Origin: Stenotrophomonas indicatrix
Lineage (GTDB): Bacteria > Pseudomonadota > Gammaproteobacteria > Xanthomonadales > Xanthomonadaceae
Direction: 5' to 3'
Assembly (NCBI GenBank): GCA_041545745.1
Contig: CP168152.1
Coordinates: 2,106,001 to 2,170,000, forward strand
Length of the DNA: 64,000 nucleotides
Part shown: piece by piece, positions 1 through 8,272 of the stretch
How the letters are laid out: each line of letters begins with the position of its first letter
How positions within the stretch are numbered: the stretch's first letter is position 1
Program-made: the position numbers and the translations under genes
The notes under the pieces: model-generated
Seen by the model: only the letters and a program-made list of their open reading frames with translations
Databases searched by the model: none
Told to the model about the DNA's origin: nothing

Positions 1-1709
1 ATCGGCAGGTATTCACCACGCACGCGCAGCACGCGGCCTTCGCCGGCCATGCTGCGGATGTCGTCGGGCTGCGGCTGCAGTGCTTCAAGCACGTAGGCCA
101 GTGGCAGGATCAGGGTTTCGCCGGCCACCGCTACGGTCATGCCGTCGAGGATGGCCAGGGTCAGTGGCAGCCGGATCAGCGTACGGGTGCCGATGCCGAG
201 GCCACTTTCAATCTGCACCTCGCCACCGAGCGCCTGGATGTTGCGGCGGACCACGTCCATGCCCACGCCGCGGCCGGACAGGTCGGTCACCGCATCGGCA
301 GTGGAGAAGCCGGGCTGGAAGATCAGGTCCCAGACCTGCGAATCGGTCGGGTTGTCCGGCACGGCCAGGCCGCGTTCGTGCGCCTTGGCCAGGATCTTCT
401 CGCGGTTCAGGCCGCGGCCGTCGTCGCTGACTTCGATGACGATGTGGCCGCCCTGGTGCGAGGCGGCCAGGGTGATCGTGCCGGTCTCGTCCTTGCCGGC
501 ATCGCGACGCACGTCCGGCATTTCCAGGCCGTGGTCGATGGAGTTGCGGACCAGATGCACCAGCGGATCGGCGATCTTCTCGATCAGGCCCTTGTCCAGT
601 TCGGTGCCTTCGCCGATCGTGCGCAGACGCACGTGCTTGCCGAGGCGGCCGGACAGGTCGCGGACCAGGCGCGGGAAGCGGCGGAACACCGCATCGACCG
701 GCAGCATGCGCACGCCGATCACCGCTTCCTGCAGGTCGCGGGTATTGCGTTCAAGCAGGTCCAGGCCGGCAAACAGGCTCTCGGCATGCACAGGATCCAG
801 GGCGTGCGAGACCTGCTTGAGCATGGCCTGGGTGATGACCAGTTCGCCGACCAGGTTGATCAGTGCATCGACCTTGTCGACGCTGACGCGGATGGAAGTT
901 TCCGCTTCCTGGCTGGCGCCAGCACTGGCTGTCGGTGCGGCAGCGGCAGGCGCGGCAGCGGCCATCGGCGGGGCAGTCGGTGCCTGCGTGGCCAGGCTGG
1001 GCGGTGCGGCGGGACGGATGTCCAGTTCGCAGTCGTCCAGCACCCAGGCGAAGGTATCTTCGATCTTGCTGCGCGGCACCTTGCCGACCAGGCCCAGATC
1101 CCACGCAAGGTGGGCTTCGAGCGGGTCGAGTTGGGCAAAGCCGGGCAGGCGGTCCATGCGCGCGGCCACCTGCAGCGAACCCAGGTGTTCCAGTTCGCGG
1201 ATGATGCGTAGCGGGTCGTTGCCACTCATGAACAGTGACGGCGCCGGGGTGAAGCCGATCTGCCAGGCTTCCGGCGTGTCGTCCACCTTGCTGGCGGCAG
1301 CAGGTGCGGCGGCGGGCGCCTGGCCGGACAGCACCGCTTCCAGGCGCACCTTCACCGCGGCAACCGCTGCGGAATCGGCGGGCTGGCCGTGTTCGGCCTC
1401 GCGCAACAGGGCGCGCAGGACGTCCACCGAAGACAGCATCGCATCGACGGCATTGCCTTCCAGTGCACGCTTGCCGGCCCGCAGCTCATCCAGCAGTGTC
1501 TCCAGCACGTGGGTCAGCCCGGCGATGGCATCGAAGCCGAACGTGCCTGCACCGCCCTTGATGGAGTGGGCGGCACGGAACACCGAGTTGATGATCTCCG
1601 GGTCCTGTTGTCCCGATTCCAGGGCCAGCAGACCAGCCTCCATGGCGTCGAGGCCTTCGCGGCTCTCCTCGAAGAAGGTGGCGTGGAAGCGTTGCAGGTC
1701 CATGCTCAT
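1..1709 (-). CDS. Chemotaxis histidine kinase CheA, second copy (C-terminus outside window)
   Basis: CheA-family kinase that phosphorylates CheY or CheB in response to receptors. 569 codons are inside the window and the end is cut off at base 1. Visible order: an Hpt domain with the phospho-histidine at about residue 48 (AAHSIKGGAG), an Ala/Pro-rich linker, a dimerisation helix pair (KVDALINLVGELV), an HATPase domain (N-box HLVRNSIDHGLE, G-boxes DDGRG and GRGVGMDV) and the start of the CheW-like domain. I chose the ATG at 1709; a second ATG lies two codons later. It closes the motC-motD-parC-parP operon, so it is probably a second kinase for that array or a dedicated partner of the CheY just upstream. 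It is clearly distinct from the CheA at 6438-8270. Confidence 0.9.
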   Translation of the reverse strand, partial: MSMDLQRFHATFFEESREGLDAMEAGLLALESGQQDPEIINSVFRAAHSIKGGAGTFGFDAIAGLTHVLETLLDELRAGKRALEGNAVDAMLSSVDVLRALLREAEHGQPADSAAVAAVKVRLEAVLSGQAPAAAPAAASKVDDTPEAWQIGFTPAPSLFMSGNDPLRIIRELEHLGSLQVAARMDRLPGFAQLDPLEAHLAWDLGLVGKVPRSKIEDTFAWVLDDCELDIRPAAPPSLATQAPTAPPMAAAAPAAAAPTASAGASQEAETSIRVSVDKVDALINLVGELVITQAMLKQVSHALDPVHAESLFAGLDLLERNTRDLQEAVIGVRMLPVDAVFRRFPRLVRDLSGRLGKHVRLRTIGEGTELDKGLIEKIADPLVHLVRNSIDHGLEMPDVRRDAGKDETGTITLAASHQGGHIVIEVSDDGRGLNREKILAKAHERGLAVPDNPTDSQVWDLIFQPGFSTADAVTDLSGRGVGMDVVRRNIQALGGEVQIESGLGIGTRTLIRLPLTLAILDGMTVAVAGETLILPLAYVLEALQPQPDDIRSMAGEGRVLRVRGEYLP

Positions 1710-1754
1710 GGCAGTGGCGATCCGGAAGCGAAGAGGGGGAGCAGTGCGGGGCGA

Positions 1755-2120
1755 TCAGCCCAGCACTTTCTGCACGGTGGCGACCAGCTGTTCGGGATTG
1801 AACGGCTTGACCAGCCAGCCGGTGGCACCGGCGGCCTTGCCTTCGGACTTCTTGTCCGCTGCCGACTCGGTGGTCAGCATCAGCATCGGCGTGAACTTGT
1901 AGTCCGGCAGCTGGCGCAGTTCGCGGATCAGCGCGATGCCGTCCATGTTCGGCATGTTGACGTCGGTGACCACCGCATTGAAGCGCTGGCCCTTGGCACG
2001 TCCGAGCGCGACCGCGCCGTCTTCAGCTTCTTCGACGGCAAAACCGGCCGAGGTGAGGGCGAAGGAAACCATCTGGCGCATCGACGCCGAATCATCCACC
2101 ACCAAGATACGTGCGCTCAT
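1755..2120 (-). CDS. CheY-like single-domain response regulator
   Basis: A stand-alone receiver of 121 residues. The acidic pair DD lies at 9-10, the phospho-acceptor Asp at about residue 53 (VVTDVNMP), Thr at 84 (TTES) and the invariant Lys at about 105 (VKPF). It should take phosphate from the CheA encoded immediately downstream. Its ATG overlaps the end of the STAS gene by four bases, so the two are translationally coupled. It differs from the CheY at 8878-9270, which sits beside cheZ. Whether it reaches the flagellar switch or acts as a phosphate sink cannot be read from sequence. Confidence 0.9.
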   Translation of the reverse strand: MSARILVVDDSASMRQMVSFALTSAGFAVEEAEDGAVALGRAKGQRFNAVVTDVNMPNMDGIALIRELRQLPDYKFTPMLMLTTESAADKKSEGKAAGATGWLVKPFNPEQLVATVQKVLG

Positions 2121-2425
2121 GCAGCGTTCTCCACAGATTTCAGGTTGTCATGGGGTACGTCCAGGCCCAGGGCCTGGGTGACGCCCAACAGGCGTGCAGC
2201 GTCACGGAAGGTTGCAGTGCAACCGTGGAAGCCAGTGCCCAGGCCTGCCTCGCGGCGGGCCTGTACGAAGGCACACAGCACCTGCACGCTGGCGGTGTGG
2301 ATGCGACCGACCTGGCTTGCATCCAGGGTCAGCTCGCCTGCTTCCGCCACCAAGGGCGAAAGGCGGTTCTTGAGCTCGGTGCTGCTCTCGATGCCGAGAT
2401 CCTCACCCAGTTCGACAGTGCTCAT
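2117..2425 (-). CDS. STAS-domain protein (anti-anti-sigma-like)
   Basis: A small protein of 102 residues that is one STAS domain. The central motif reads LDASQVGRIHTASVQVL. It matches the family pattern around the phosphorylatable serine, but has Thr at or next to the usual Ser. I start at ATG 2425 because a GGAG sits six bases upstream; the longer reading would need a TTG. STAS proteins inside che operons are often adaptor-like or phosphatase-linked, but the partner here is unknown. It overlaps the following cheY by four bases. The gap to parP is about 97 bases. Confidence 0.8.
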   Translation of the reverse strand: MSTVELGEDLGIESSTELKNRLSPLVAEAGELTLDASQVGRIHTASVQVLCAFVQARREAGLGTGFHGCTATFRDAARLLGVTQALGLDVPHDNLKSVENAA

Positions 2426-2522
2426 CGTTGCTCCGGACAAACGGTTCCAGCATTCATAACGGCACCGCGGGGCAGTTCTTTAGGGTGGGTATCGGTGCGG
2501 AGCGCCGATTCCCAGCACGGAT

Positions 2523-3752
2523 TCACCCCAGCAGCTGCGTGGCGTCGAGCAGGATCATCGGCCGCTGGCTGATGCGGGCCACGCCGCGGAACAGTTCATT
2601 GGAGATCTGGCAGATTCGGGCGGTATCAGGTGGTTCGATCTGCGAGTCGGTCAGGTTGGCAACGTCCTCCACGGCCGACACACGCAGGCCCAGGGTCTCG
2701 CCGTTCTCTTCGAGCACGACAATGCGGGTCTGCGCGTCATCCTCGGCGGAAACTGCGCCCAAGTGCAGGCCGAGATCCATCACCGGCACCACCTGGCCAC
2801 GCAGGTTCATGATGCCGAGCATTTCCGGGGCGGTGCCGCGCAATGGCAGCAACGGCACCGGCAGCACCACTTCCTGCACCTTCAGCAGCTCCAGGGCGTA
2901 AGCCTGGGTACCGCAGCGCAGGCGCAGCCAGCGCGATGTGCGTTCGCCGGCGCGGCGGTTCTGCGGATGCGGGCTGCTGGCGGGCTGATGCGCCTGGGCC
3001 TGCAGCTCCTGCCAGGTGCCGGGGCGGTTGCTGGACGGGGTGTCGACCGCGATTCGTGGCGGGGGTGCGACGGCGGCGCGGGTCATCGATGGCATCGGTG
3101 ACGGTGCGGGGCGCGCGGCGGCCTTGGCAACGACCGGCGCGGCGATGGCAGGAACCTCCTCGCCGTCGGCGGCGGCTTCGAAAGCGGCCTGCAATCCGGG
3201 GCTGTCGGTATGCGCCAGGCTGTCGGCGGCGTCGGTTTCGTAGATCACTTCGTCCGGCAGGTCATCCCAGGTGGGTTCCGGCGCGAGCGGTGCGACAGCG
3301 GCAATGGCCACGGGCGCGGTTTCATGGATCACTTCAGCCGGCAGATCGTCCCAGGTGGGCTCGCGTCCGGTGTTGGCCGCAGGCGTGGCAGCAGCGTCGA
3401 AGGCGGCCTCGAGGGAAGCATCGTCGTTGGCCGGGGTGGCTACGACAGTGTCGGTTTCGTAGATCACCTCAGCCGGCAGATCGTCCCAGGTGGGCTCGCG
3501 TCCGGTGTCGGCCGCAGGCGTGGCAGCAGCGTTGAAGGCGGCTTCGAGCGAAGCATCATCGTTGGCCGGGGCCACTGCGACGGTGTCGGTTTCGTAGATC
3601 ACTTCGGCCGGCAGATCGTCCCAGGTCGGTTCGCGCTCGGCGTCTGCTGCTGCGCTCGTCGGGCGGGGCGCGGCGTCAGCGGCGACCGGTGCCACGGCAA
3701 TGTCGCCGAGCAGTTCGTCCAGATAGTCGTCCAGCATGCCGGTGGTGTTCAT
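2523..3752 (-). CDS. parP: ParP-like protein with C-terminal CheW domain
   Basis: 409 residues. Residues from about 270 to the end form a CheW-like domain (RLRCGTQAYALELLKVQEVV, then NLRGQVVPVMDLG). Before this is a long acidic and Pro/Ala-rich region. It begins LDDYLDELL and carries four copies of a motif EPTWDDLPxEVI at residues 41, 86, 131 and 159, the first three spaced exactly 45 residues. In Vibrio and Pseudomonas, ParP pairs with the ATPase ParC, encoded next door, and stabilises polar chemoreceptor arrays by touching CheA. The order motC-motD-parC-parP is the same here. The start overlaps the parC stop by four bases. A plain CheW is unlikely because of the length. Confidence 0.8.
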   Translation of the reverse strand: MNTTGMLDDYLDELLGDIAVAPVAADAAPRPTSAAADAEREPTWDDLPAEVIYETDTVAVAPANDDASLEAAFNAAATPAADTGREPTWDDLPAEVIYETDTVVATPANDDASLEAAFDAAATPAANTGREPTWDDLPAEVIHETAPVAIAAVAPLAPEPTWDDLPDEVIYETDAADSLAHTDSPGLQAAFEAAADGEEVPAIAAPVVAKAAARPAPSPMPSMTRAAVAPPPRIAVDTPSSNRPGTWQELQAQAHQPASSPHPQNRRAGERTSRWLRLRCGTQAYALELLKVQEVVLPVPLLPLRGTAPEMLGIMNLRGQVVPVMDLGLHLGAVSAEDDAQTRIVVLEENGETLGLRVSAVEDVANLTDSQIEPPDTARICQISNELFRGVARISQRPMILLDATQLLG

Positions 3753-4531
3753 GCTGCCTGCTCCAGGGCACGTGCGTCCTCACCGAGGATCCAGTTCAAC
3801 GCACGCCGATAGGCCGCCAGGCCACGGCCCGGGTAGTCCTCGCCGATGCTCGGCAGGGTCAGACCGGCCGCATTGCTGATGCGGGTGTCGATCGGAATCG
3901 CATCTTCCCAGACGCGGCTTGCGTGGCGGTCCTGCATGGCGCGCAGCGATTCGTTGCCGGTGCGGGTGCGGCGGTCGAACAGCGTCGGCAGGATCGAGAT
4001 CGGCAGCGACCGGCGGCGCGAACGTTCGACCATCTCACCGGTGCGGACCATGCCATCCAGGCCGTGCAGGGCCAATGGCTCGGCCTGGGTGGGAATGATC
4101 AGCCGATCGGCCGCGGCCAGTGCGTTGATCATCAGCAGGCCCAGGGTCGGTGCGCAGTCCAGCAGGATGTAGTCGTGCTGGCCCTGGTGGCGGGCGAGCG
4201 CGTTCTGCAGGGCCAGGCCGAGGCCGGGCTGGTTGGCGCTGCGTCGTTCCAGCGTGGCCAGCGAGGCCTGCGCGCACACGTAATCGAGTCCGCCGATGTT
4301 GCTGGCATGGCTGAGCGCGGACAGGTCGGCCGGCGGTGCGCCGAACAGTTCCAGCACGCCGGTCGGTGCCGGTTCGATCGGTACACCGAAAGCGCGGGTC
4401 AGCGAGGCATGCGGATCGAGATCGATCAGCAGCACGCGGTGGCCGAGCGCGGCCAGGCCGCGACCGAGGGCGAGGGTGGTGGTGGTCTTGCCGACTCCGC
4501 CCTTCTGGTTGGCGACTGCCCAGATGCGCAT
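3749..4531 (-). CDS. parC: ParA-family ATPase ParC (polar chemotaxis array positioning)
   Basis: 260 residues with a deviant Walker A box KGGVGKTT at residues 10-17, a Walker A' segment LLIDLDPHAS and a Walker B segment ILLDCAPTLG. These place it in the ParA/MinD ATPase family. No chromosome-partition parB is nearby. The gene sits between motD and the CheW-domain gene, the arrangement of ParC in Vibrio and Pseudomonas, where it recruits chemotaxis arrays to the flagellated pole. It follows motD by four bases and overlaps parP by four, so it belongs to one transcript. A plasmid-type partition role is much less likely in this setting. Confidence 0.85.
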   Translation of the reverse strand: MRIWAVANQKGGVGKTTTTLALGRGLAALGHRVLLIDLDPHASLTRAFGVPIEPAPTGVLELFGAPPADLSALSHASNIGGLDYVCAQASLATLERRSANQPGLGLALQNALARHQGQHDYILLDCAPTLGLLMINALAAADRLIIPTQAEPLALHGLDGMVRTGEMVERSRRRSLPISILPTLFDRRTRTGNESLRAMQDRHASRVWEDAIPIDTRISNAAGLTLPSIGEDYPGRGLAAYRRALNWILGEDARALEQAA

Positions 4532-4535
4532 CGGA

Positions 4536-5549
4536 TTACTCCTTCATTGCCGGGGGAACGGCGGCGCCGACACGGCTGCCAGCCGGCACCGGTGGCAACT
4601 GCACCGGTGCGATGGGGGAACTGGGGGTGGTGGCCGGTGCTGCGGCGGCCTGTTCGCTGGCGTTGCGGGTGGTCCCGGTCGCGGCATTCAGACGTTCGCC
4701 CAGCGGGTCCACCGAATGACTGGTGTCGGCCAGGATGATGACCATCACCCGCCGGTTGCGGTTGCGGCCCTGCGCACTGTCATTCTCTTCGCGCGGACGG
4801 AACTGACCGTAGCCGACCATCGCCAGCCGCGACGGCTGCACGCCCTGGTCGGCAAACAGATGCACGACGCTGGCCGCGCGCCCGGCCGACAGTTCCCAGT
4901 TGGACGGGAAGGTGGCGGTGGCAATCGGCACGTTGTCGGTGTGGCCTTCCACGCGCACGCTGTTGGGCACGTCGCGCAGCACGCCGGCCAGGCTGGCCAG
5001 GGTGTCGCGCGCATGCACGTCCAGCGCCGCCGAGCCGGTCGGGAACAGGATGTCGCTGTTGATCTCGACTTCAATCCACAGTTCGGTACGGCGCACGCTG
5101 ATCATGCCGCGGTCGATCAGTGGCGCCAGCGCGGCGGTCAGGCGGTCGGCGATGCTGTTGAGCTGGCGCTCGGCACGCGCGATTTGTTCCTGGTTGTGCA
5201 CCGACACCGGCATGCGCATCTGCGAGGCCATCGCCGGCAGCAGGGTGGGGTCGTGCGAGGGCGCTGGAGCGGATGGCCCGATCCTGGTGCCGGACTTGAT
5301 CACCGACGGACTGTCCCAGCCGCCGCCCTGCACCTGCTTGTTGCCGACCTGCACGGGATTGATGGTGCGCGGCGCACCACCGAAGGCATCGGTGAGGGCG
5401 TCGGCCATGATCCGGTACTTGCCCTCGTTGACCGAGGAGATCGCGTACATGACCACGAAGAAGGCGAGCAGCAGCGTCATCAGGTCGGCATAGGGGATGG
5501 CCCATGCCTCGTGATTGGCGTGCTCTTCGTGGTGCTTGCGACGGGCCAT
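4536..5549 (-). CDS. motD: Flagellar motor stator protein MotD (MotB family)
   Basis: 337 residues from the ATG at 5549 (MARRKHHEEH), which directly follows the motC stop. One transmembrane helix follows a basic N-terminus, with the proton-carrying Asp at about residue 22 (PYADLMTLLLAFFVVMYA). The C-terminal half is an OmpA-type peptidoglycan-binding domain (VEGHTDNVPI, NWELSAGRA). With MotC it forms a proton-driven stator anchored in the wall. In Pseudomonas the MotCD stator drives swarming and high-load rotation. No motAB-type pair is in the window, so this may be one of two stators or the only one. Confidence 0.93.
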   Translation of the reverse strand: MARRKHHEEHANHEAWAIPYADLMTLLLAFFVVMYAISSVNEGKYRIMADALTDAFGGAPRTINPVQVGNKQVQGGGWDSPSVIKSGTRIGPSAPAPSHDPTLLPAMASQMRMPVSVHNQEQIARAERQLNSIADRLTAALAPLIDRGMISVRRTELWIEVEINSDILFPTGSAALDVHARDTLASLAGVLRDVPNSVRVEGHTDNVPIATATFPSNWELSAGRAASVVHLFADQGVQPSRLAMVGYGQFRPREENDSAQGRNRNRRVMVIILADTSHSVDPLGERLNAATGTTRNASEQAAAAPATTPSSPIAPVQLPPVPAGSRVGAAVPPAMKE

Positions 5550-5550
5550 G

Positions 5551-6291
5551 TCAGTGCAGGAAGCCGGAGAGGTTGGTTTCGATGTTGCGTGGGTTCTCAC
5601 CCTGGGCGATCGAGATCAGGCCTTCGATGACCATTTCGCGGTCGCGGCTGGAATGGGCGATGACGCCCTTCAGCTTGGCGGCGATGGGCAGGAACAGCAG
5701 GTTGGCCGAGGCGATGCCATAGATGGTGGCGGTGAACGCGGCGGCGATGCCGTGGCCGAGCTTGCTCGGGTCGGCGAGGTTCTTCATCACCGCGATCAGG
5801 CCGAGCACGGCGCCGATGATGCCCAGCGTAGGCGCGTAGATGCCCATGCTTTCGAACACCTTCGCGGCGGCCTGGTCCTGGTGCTCCTGGCTACCCAGTT
5901 CGATCTCCAGCATGTGCCGGATCGATTCGGGTTCAACGCCGTCCACCAGCAGCTGCAGGCCCTTGCGCAGGAACGGGTCCTGCTGCGCTTCCACCTGCGA
6001 TTCCAGGCCGAGCAGGCCCTGGCGGCGGGCGATGTTGCTCCATTCCACGATCTGCTGGATCAGTTCGCGACGGTCGCTGTGCGGCGGCCGCACGACCCAG
6101 CGCACGATCTTGAAGGCGTGCTTGAACACCGCCGGCGAGGTGTGCAGCAGGATGGCGGCGATGGTGCCGACGATGACGATCACAAAGGCGGCAGGCGACC
6201 ACAACGACGCCAGGCCGGCGCCCTTGAGGATGCTGCCACCGACCAGCGAGGCCAGGGCGAGGAAAAGTCCAATGAGGCTGAGTCTATCCAT
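5551..6291 (-). CDS. motC: Flagellar motor stator protein MotC (MotA family)
   Basis: 246 residues from the ATG at 6291 (MDRLSLIGLFLA), the start that matches MotA/MotC proteins. A 13-residue upstream extension is open but would overlap the promoter. Membrane segments are visible near the N-terminus (LIGLFLALASLVGG, FVIVIVGTIAAILL) and after residue 150 (TLGIIGAVLGLIAVM, GIASANLLFLPIA), with a large cytoplasmic loop between them that contacts FliG. A sigma-28-type promoter ends only seven bases before this ATG, so the mRNA may lack a leader. The stop is one base from the motD start. Confidence 0.93.
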   Translation of the reverse strand: MDRLSLIGLFLALASLVGGSILKGAGLASLWSPAAFVIVIVGTIAAILLHTSPAVFKHAFKIVRWVVRPPHSDRRELIQQIVEWSNIARRQGLLGLESQVEAQQDPFLRKGLQLLVDGVEPESIRHMLEIELGSQEHQDQAAAKVFESMGIYAPTLGIIGAVLGLIAVMKNLADPSKLGHGIAAAFTATIYGIASANLLFLPIAAKLKGVIAHSSRDREMVIEGLISIAQGENPRNIETNLSGFLH

Positions 6292-6298
6292 GGGTCCG

Positions 6299-6325
6299 GT
6301 ATCGGCTTGTATGAATGGGACTTGA
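6299..6325 (-). promoter_or_regulatory. Sigma-28 (FliA) type promoter of the motC operon
   Basis: On the minus strand the -35 reads TCAAGTCC (6318-6325), then 11 bases, then the -10 GCCGATAC (6299-6306). This is very close to the FliA consensus. Only seven bases separate the -10 box from the motC ATG. Confidence 0.85.
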
Positions 6326-6369
6326 GACACCGGTAGGTCGTGTACAGACGGTAGTCACAGTTTTCGGGT

Positions 6370-6433
6370 CGCCGGGCATGGCCCGGCGCTACCCTGCGGG
6401 GCCGTTTCCGGTAGCGCCGGGCCATGCCCGGCG
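6370..6433. repeat. SMAG-type REP pair (inverted dimer with GTAG ends facing inward)
   Basis: Two 23-base palindromic units in opposite orientation, 6370-6392 and 6411-6433, each a GTAG followed by a CGCCGGGC/GCCCGGCG stem. They lie between the cheA stop and the motC promoter. The elements match the GTAG-terminated REP family known from S. maltophilia. They may also end the cheA transcript. Confidence 0.85.
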
Positions 6434-6437
6434 GGCT

Positions 6438-8270
6438 TCAGCGCAGCCCGTCCACGTCCAGGATCAGGGCCATGCGACCATCGCCGATCAAGGTTGCACC
6501 GGCGTAACCGCGCAGGCCGCGCAGGGCCTTGGGCAGTGGCTTGATGACCACTTCCTCGCGCCCGCGCACCTGGTCCACCACCAGCCCGAAGCGTGCTTCA
6601 CCGGCCTGCAGCACGACGATGGTCAGCAGCGGCGAGGCAGCCGGCGTCACATCCAGCCATTGCCGCAGGTCAACCAGCGCCAGCGTGTGCGAGCGGCGGT
6701 CAAGCACGGCGCGGCCGTCGAACCAGCCCAGCGAGGTGCGCGGTGCATGCAGCACTTCCATCACACGGGCCAGCGGCAGCGCGTAGACGTCTTCGCCGGC
6801 CTGCACCAGCAGGGTCGGCAGGATCGCCAGGGTCAGTGGTACGCGGATCATGAAGCGGCTGCCGCGGCCCAGTTCCGACTGGATCTGGATCTGCCCGCTC
6901 AGCTCGCGGATGCGCGACTGCACCACGTCCATGCCGACGCCGCGGCCGGAAATGTCGGTGACCTGCTGCTTGGTCGAGAAGCCGGGCAGGAACACCAGGT
7001 GCAGGCATTCCTCGCTGCTCAGGCGGGCGGCGGCTTCCGGATCGATCAGGCCCTTCTCGCGCGCCTTGGCGCGCAGCTTTTCCGGATCAATGCCGGCGCC
7101 ATCGTCCTGCACTTCAATGCTGACGTAGTCGCCTTCCTGCTGCGCCGACAGGCGCACGTGGCCCATCCGTGGCTTGCCCTGAGCTTCGCGCAGTTCCGGC
7201 GTTTCCACGCCATGGTCGATGGCGTTGCGGACCAGGTGCACCAGCGGATCGGCCAGCGCCTCGACCAGGTTGCGGTCGAGTTCGGTTTCGGCGCCGATCA
7301 GTTCCAGGTCCACTTCCTTCTTCAGCGAACGCGCAACGTCGCGCGCCACCTTCGGGAAGCGCGAGAACACCTTGCCGACCGGCTGCATGCGGGTGCGCAT
7401 CACCGCCGACTGCAGGCGTGCGGTGGCGATATCCAGCGTGGACACGGCGCGGTCCAGCTCTTCATCACGCAGGCGCGTGCGCAGCGTCTTCAACCGGTTT
7501 CGTGACAGCACCAGTTCGCCGATCAGGTTGACGATGGCATCCAGGCGCTTGGTATCCACGCGCACGGTGTGTTCGGCTTCGGCGACGGGCTTGTTGGGCG
7601 CCGGCTTGCTGGCAGCGGGCGGGGCCGGCGAGGGCGCCGGTCGCGGTGCTGGTGCGGCGACAACCGCTGCGGTGGCGTTGCTGCCCGGGGCGGCGCCACC
7701 ATGCAGCTGGTCGAGCAGTGCTTCGAACTCGTCTTCGCTGATCATGTCGTCGGCTTTCTTCGCCGCCGGCGCCACGGTCGTAGGTGCCTTGCCGCCGTGC
7801 AGCTGGTCGAGCAGGGCCTCGAATTCGTCGTCGGTGATCAGGTCTCCGCCGCCCGCATTCGGCGTCGCGGCCGAAGGTGCAGCCACGCCACCGCCATGCA
7901 CATCGAACTGGGCGACCAGTTCGGGCGGGGCAAAGCCGGGCTCGGTACCCGATGACACCGCGTCAAGCATCGACTGCAGGTAGTCCAGTGATTGCTGGGC
8001 GGCATCGAAGTGATGTGCCTGCAATACGGCCTGGCCGGCACGCACGGCGCCCAGCGCTTCTTCGGCGGCGTGGCACAGTTCGACCATCGCGGTGATGCCG
8101 AGGAAACCTGCGCCGCCTTTCAGCGTGTGGTAGCCACGGAACACCGCGTTGAGCTGTTCATTGTCCTGCGGTGCCTGTTCCAGCGACACCAGCTGTTCGC
8201 CGAGGCGATCCAGGATTTCCTGGGCCTCGATGATGAAATCGGCAGTGATGTCGTCTGCTACTGCGCCCAT
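6438..8270 (-). CDS. cheA: Chemotaxis histidine kinase CheA
   Basis: 610 residues from ATG 8270 (MGAVADDITADF), two bases after the cheZ stop. Hpt domain with His at about residue 48 (FRGYHTLKGGAG). The linker at 130-240 has no recognisable P2 domain. It instead carries two near-identical peptides ending in DEFEALLDQLHGG at about residues 144-191. Then come the dimerisation domain (RLDAIVNLIGELVLSRNR), an HATPase domain (HLVRNAIDHGVET, DDGAGID, GRGVGMDVV) and a CheW-like C-terminus. It phosphorylates CheY, encoded two genes upstream. Lying in the fliA-cheY-cheZ-cheA run, it is the main flagellar chemotaxis kinase. The REP pair after the stop marks the operon end. Confidence 0.95.
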   Translation of the reverse strand: MGAVADDITADFIIEAQEILDRLGEQLVSLEQAPQDNEQLNAVFRGYHTLKGGAGFLGITAMVELCHAAEEALGAVRAGQAVLQAHHFDAAQQSLDYLQSMLDAVSSGTEPGFAPPELVAQFDVHGGGVAAPSAATPNAGGGDLITDDEFEALLDQLHGGKAPTTVAPAAKKADDMISEDEFEALLDQLHGGAAPGSNATAAVVAAPAPRPAPSPAPPAASKPAPNKPVAEAEHTVRVDTKRLDAIVNLIGELVLSRNRLKTLRTRLRDEELDRAVSTLDIATARLQSAVMRTRMQPVGKVFSRFPKVARDVARSLKKEVDLELIGAETELDRNLVEALADPLVHLVRNAIDHGVETPELREAQGKPRMGHVRLSAQQEGDYVSIEVQDDGAGIDPEKLRAKAREKGLIDPEAAARLSSEECLHLVFLPGFSTKQQVTDISGRGVGMDVVQSRIRELSGQIQIQSELGRGSRFMIRVPLTLAILPTLLVQAGEDVYALPLARVMEVLHAPRTSLGWFDGRAVLDRRSHTLALVDLRQWLDVTPAASPLLTIVVLQAGEARFGLVVDQVRGREEVVIKPLPKALRGLRGYAGATLIGDGRMALILDVDGLR

Positions 8271-8272
8271 GG

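Noticed and set aside
3749..4531. ParA-family gene as a plasmid or chromosome partition locus or mobile-element sign
   Set aside because: No parB, parS-like repeats or integrase nearby, and the motC-motD-parC-parP order explains it.
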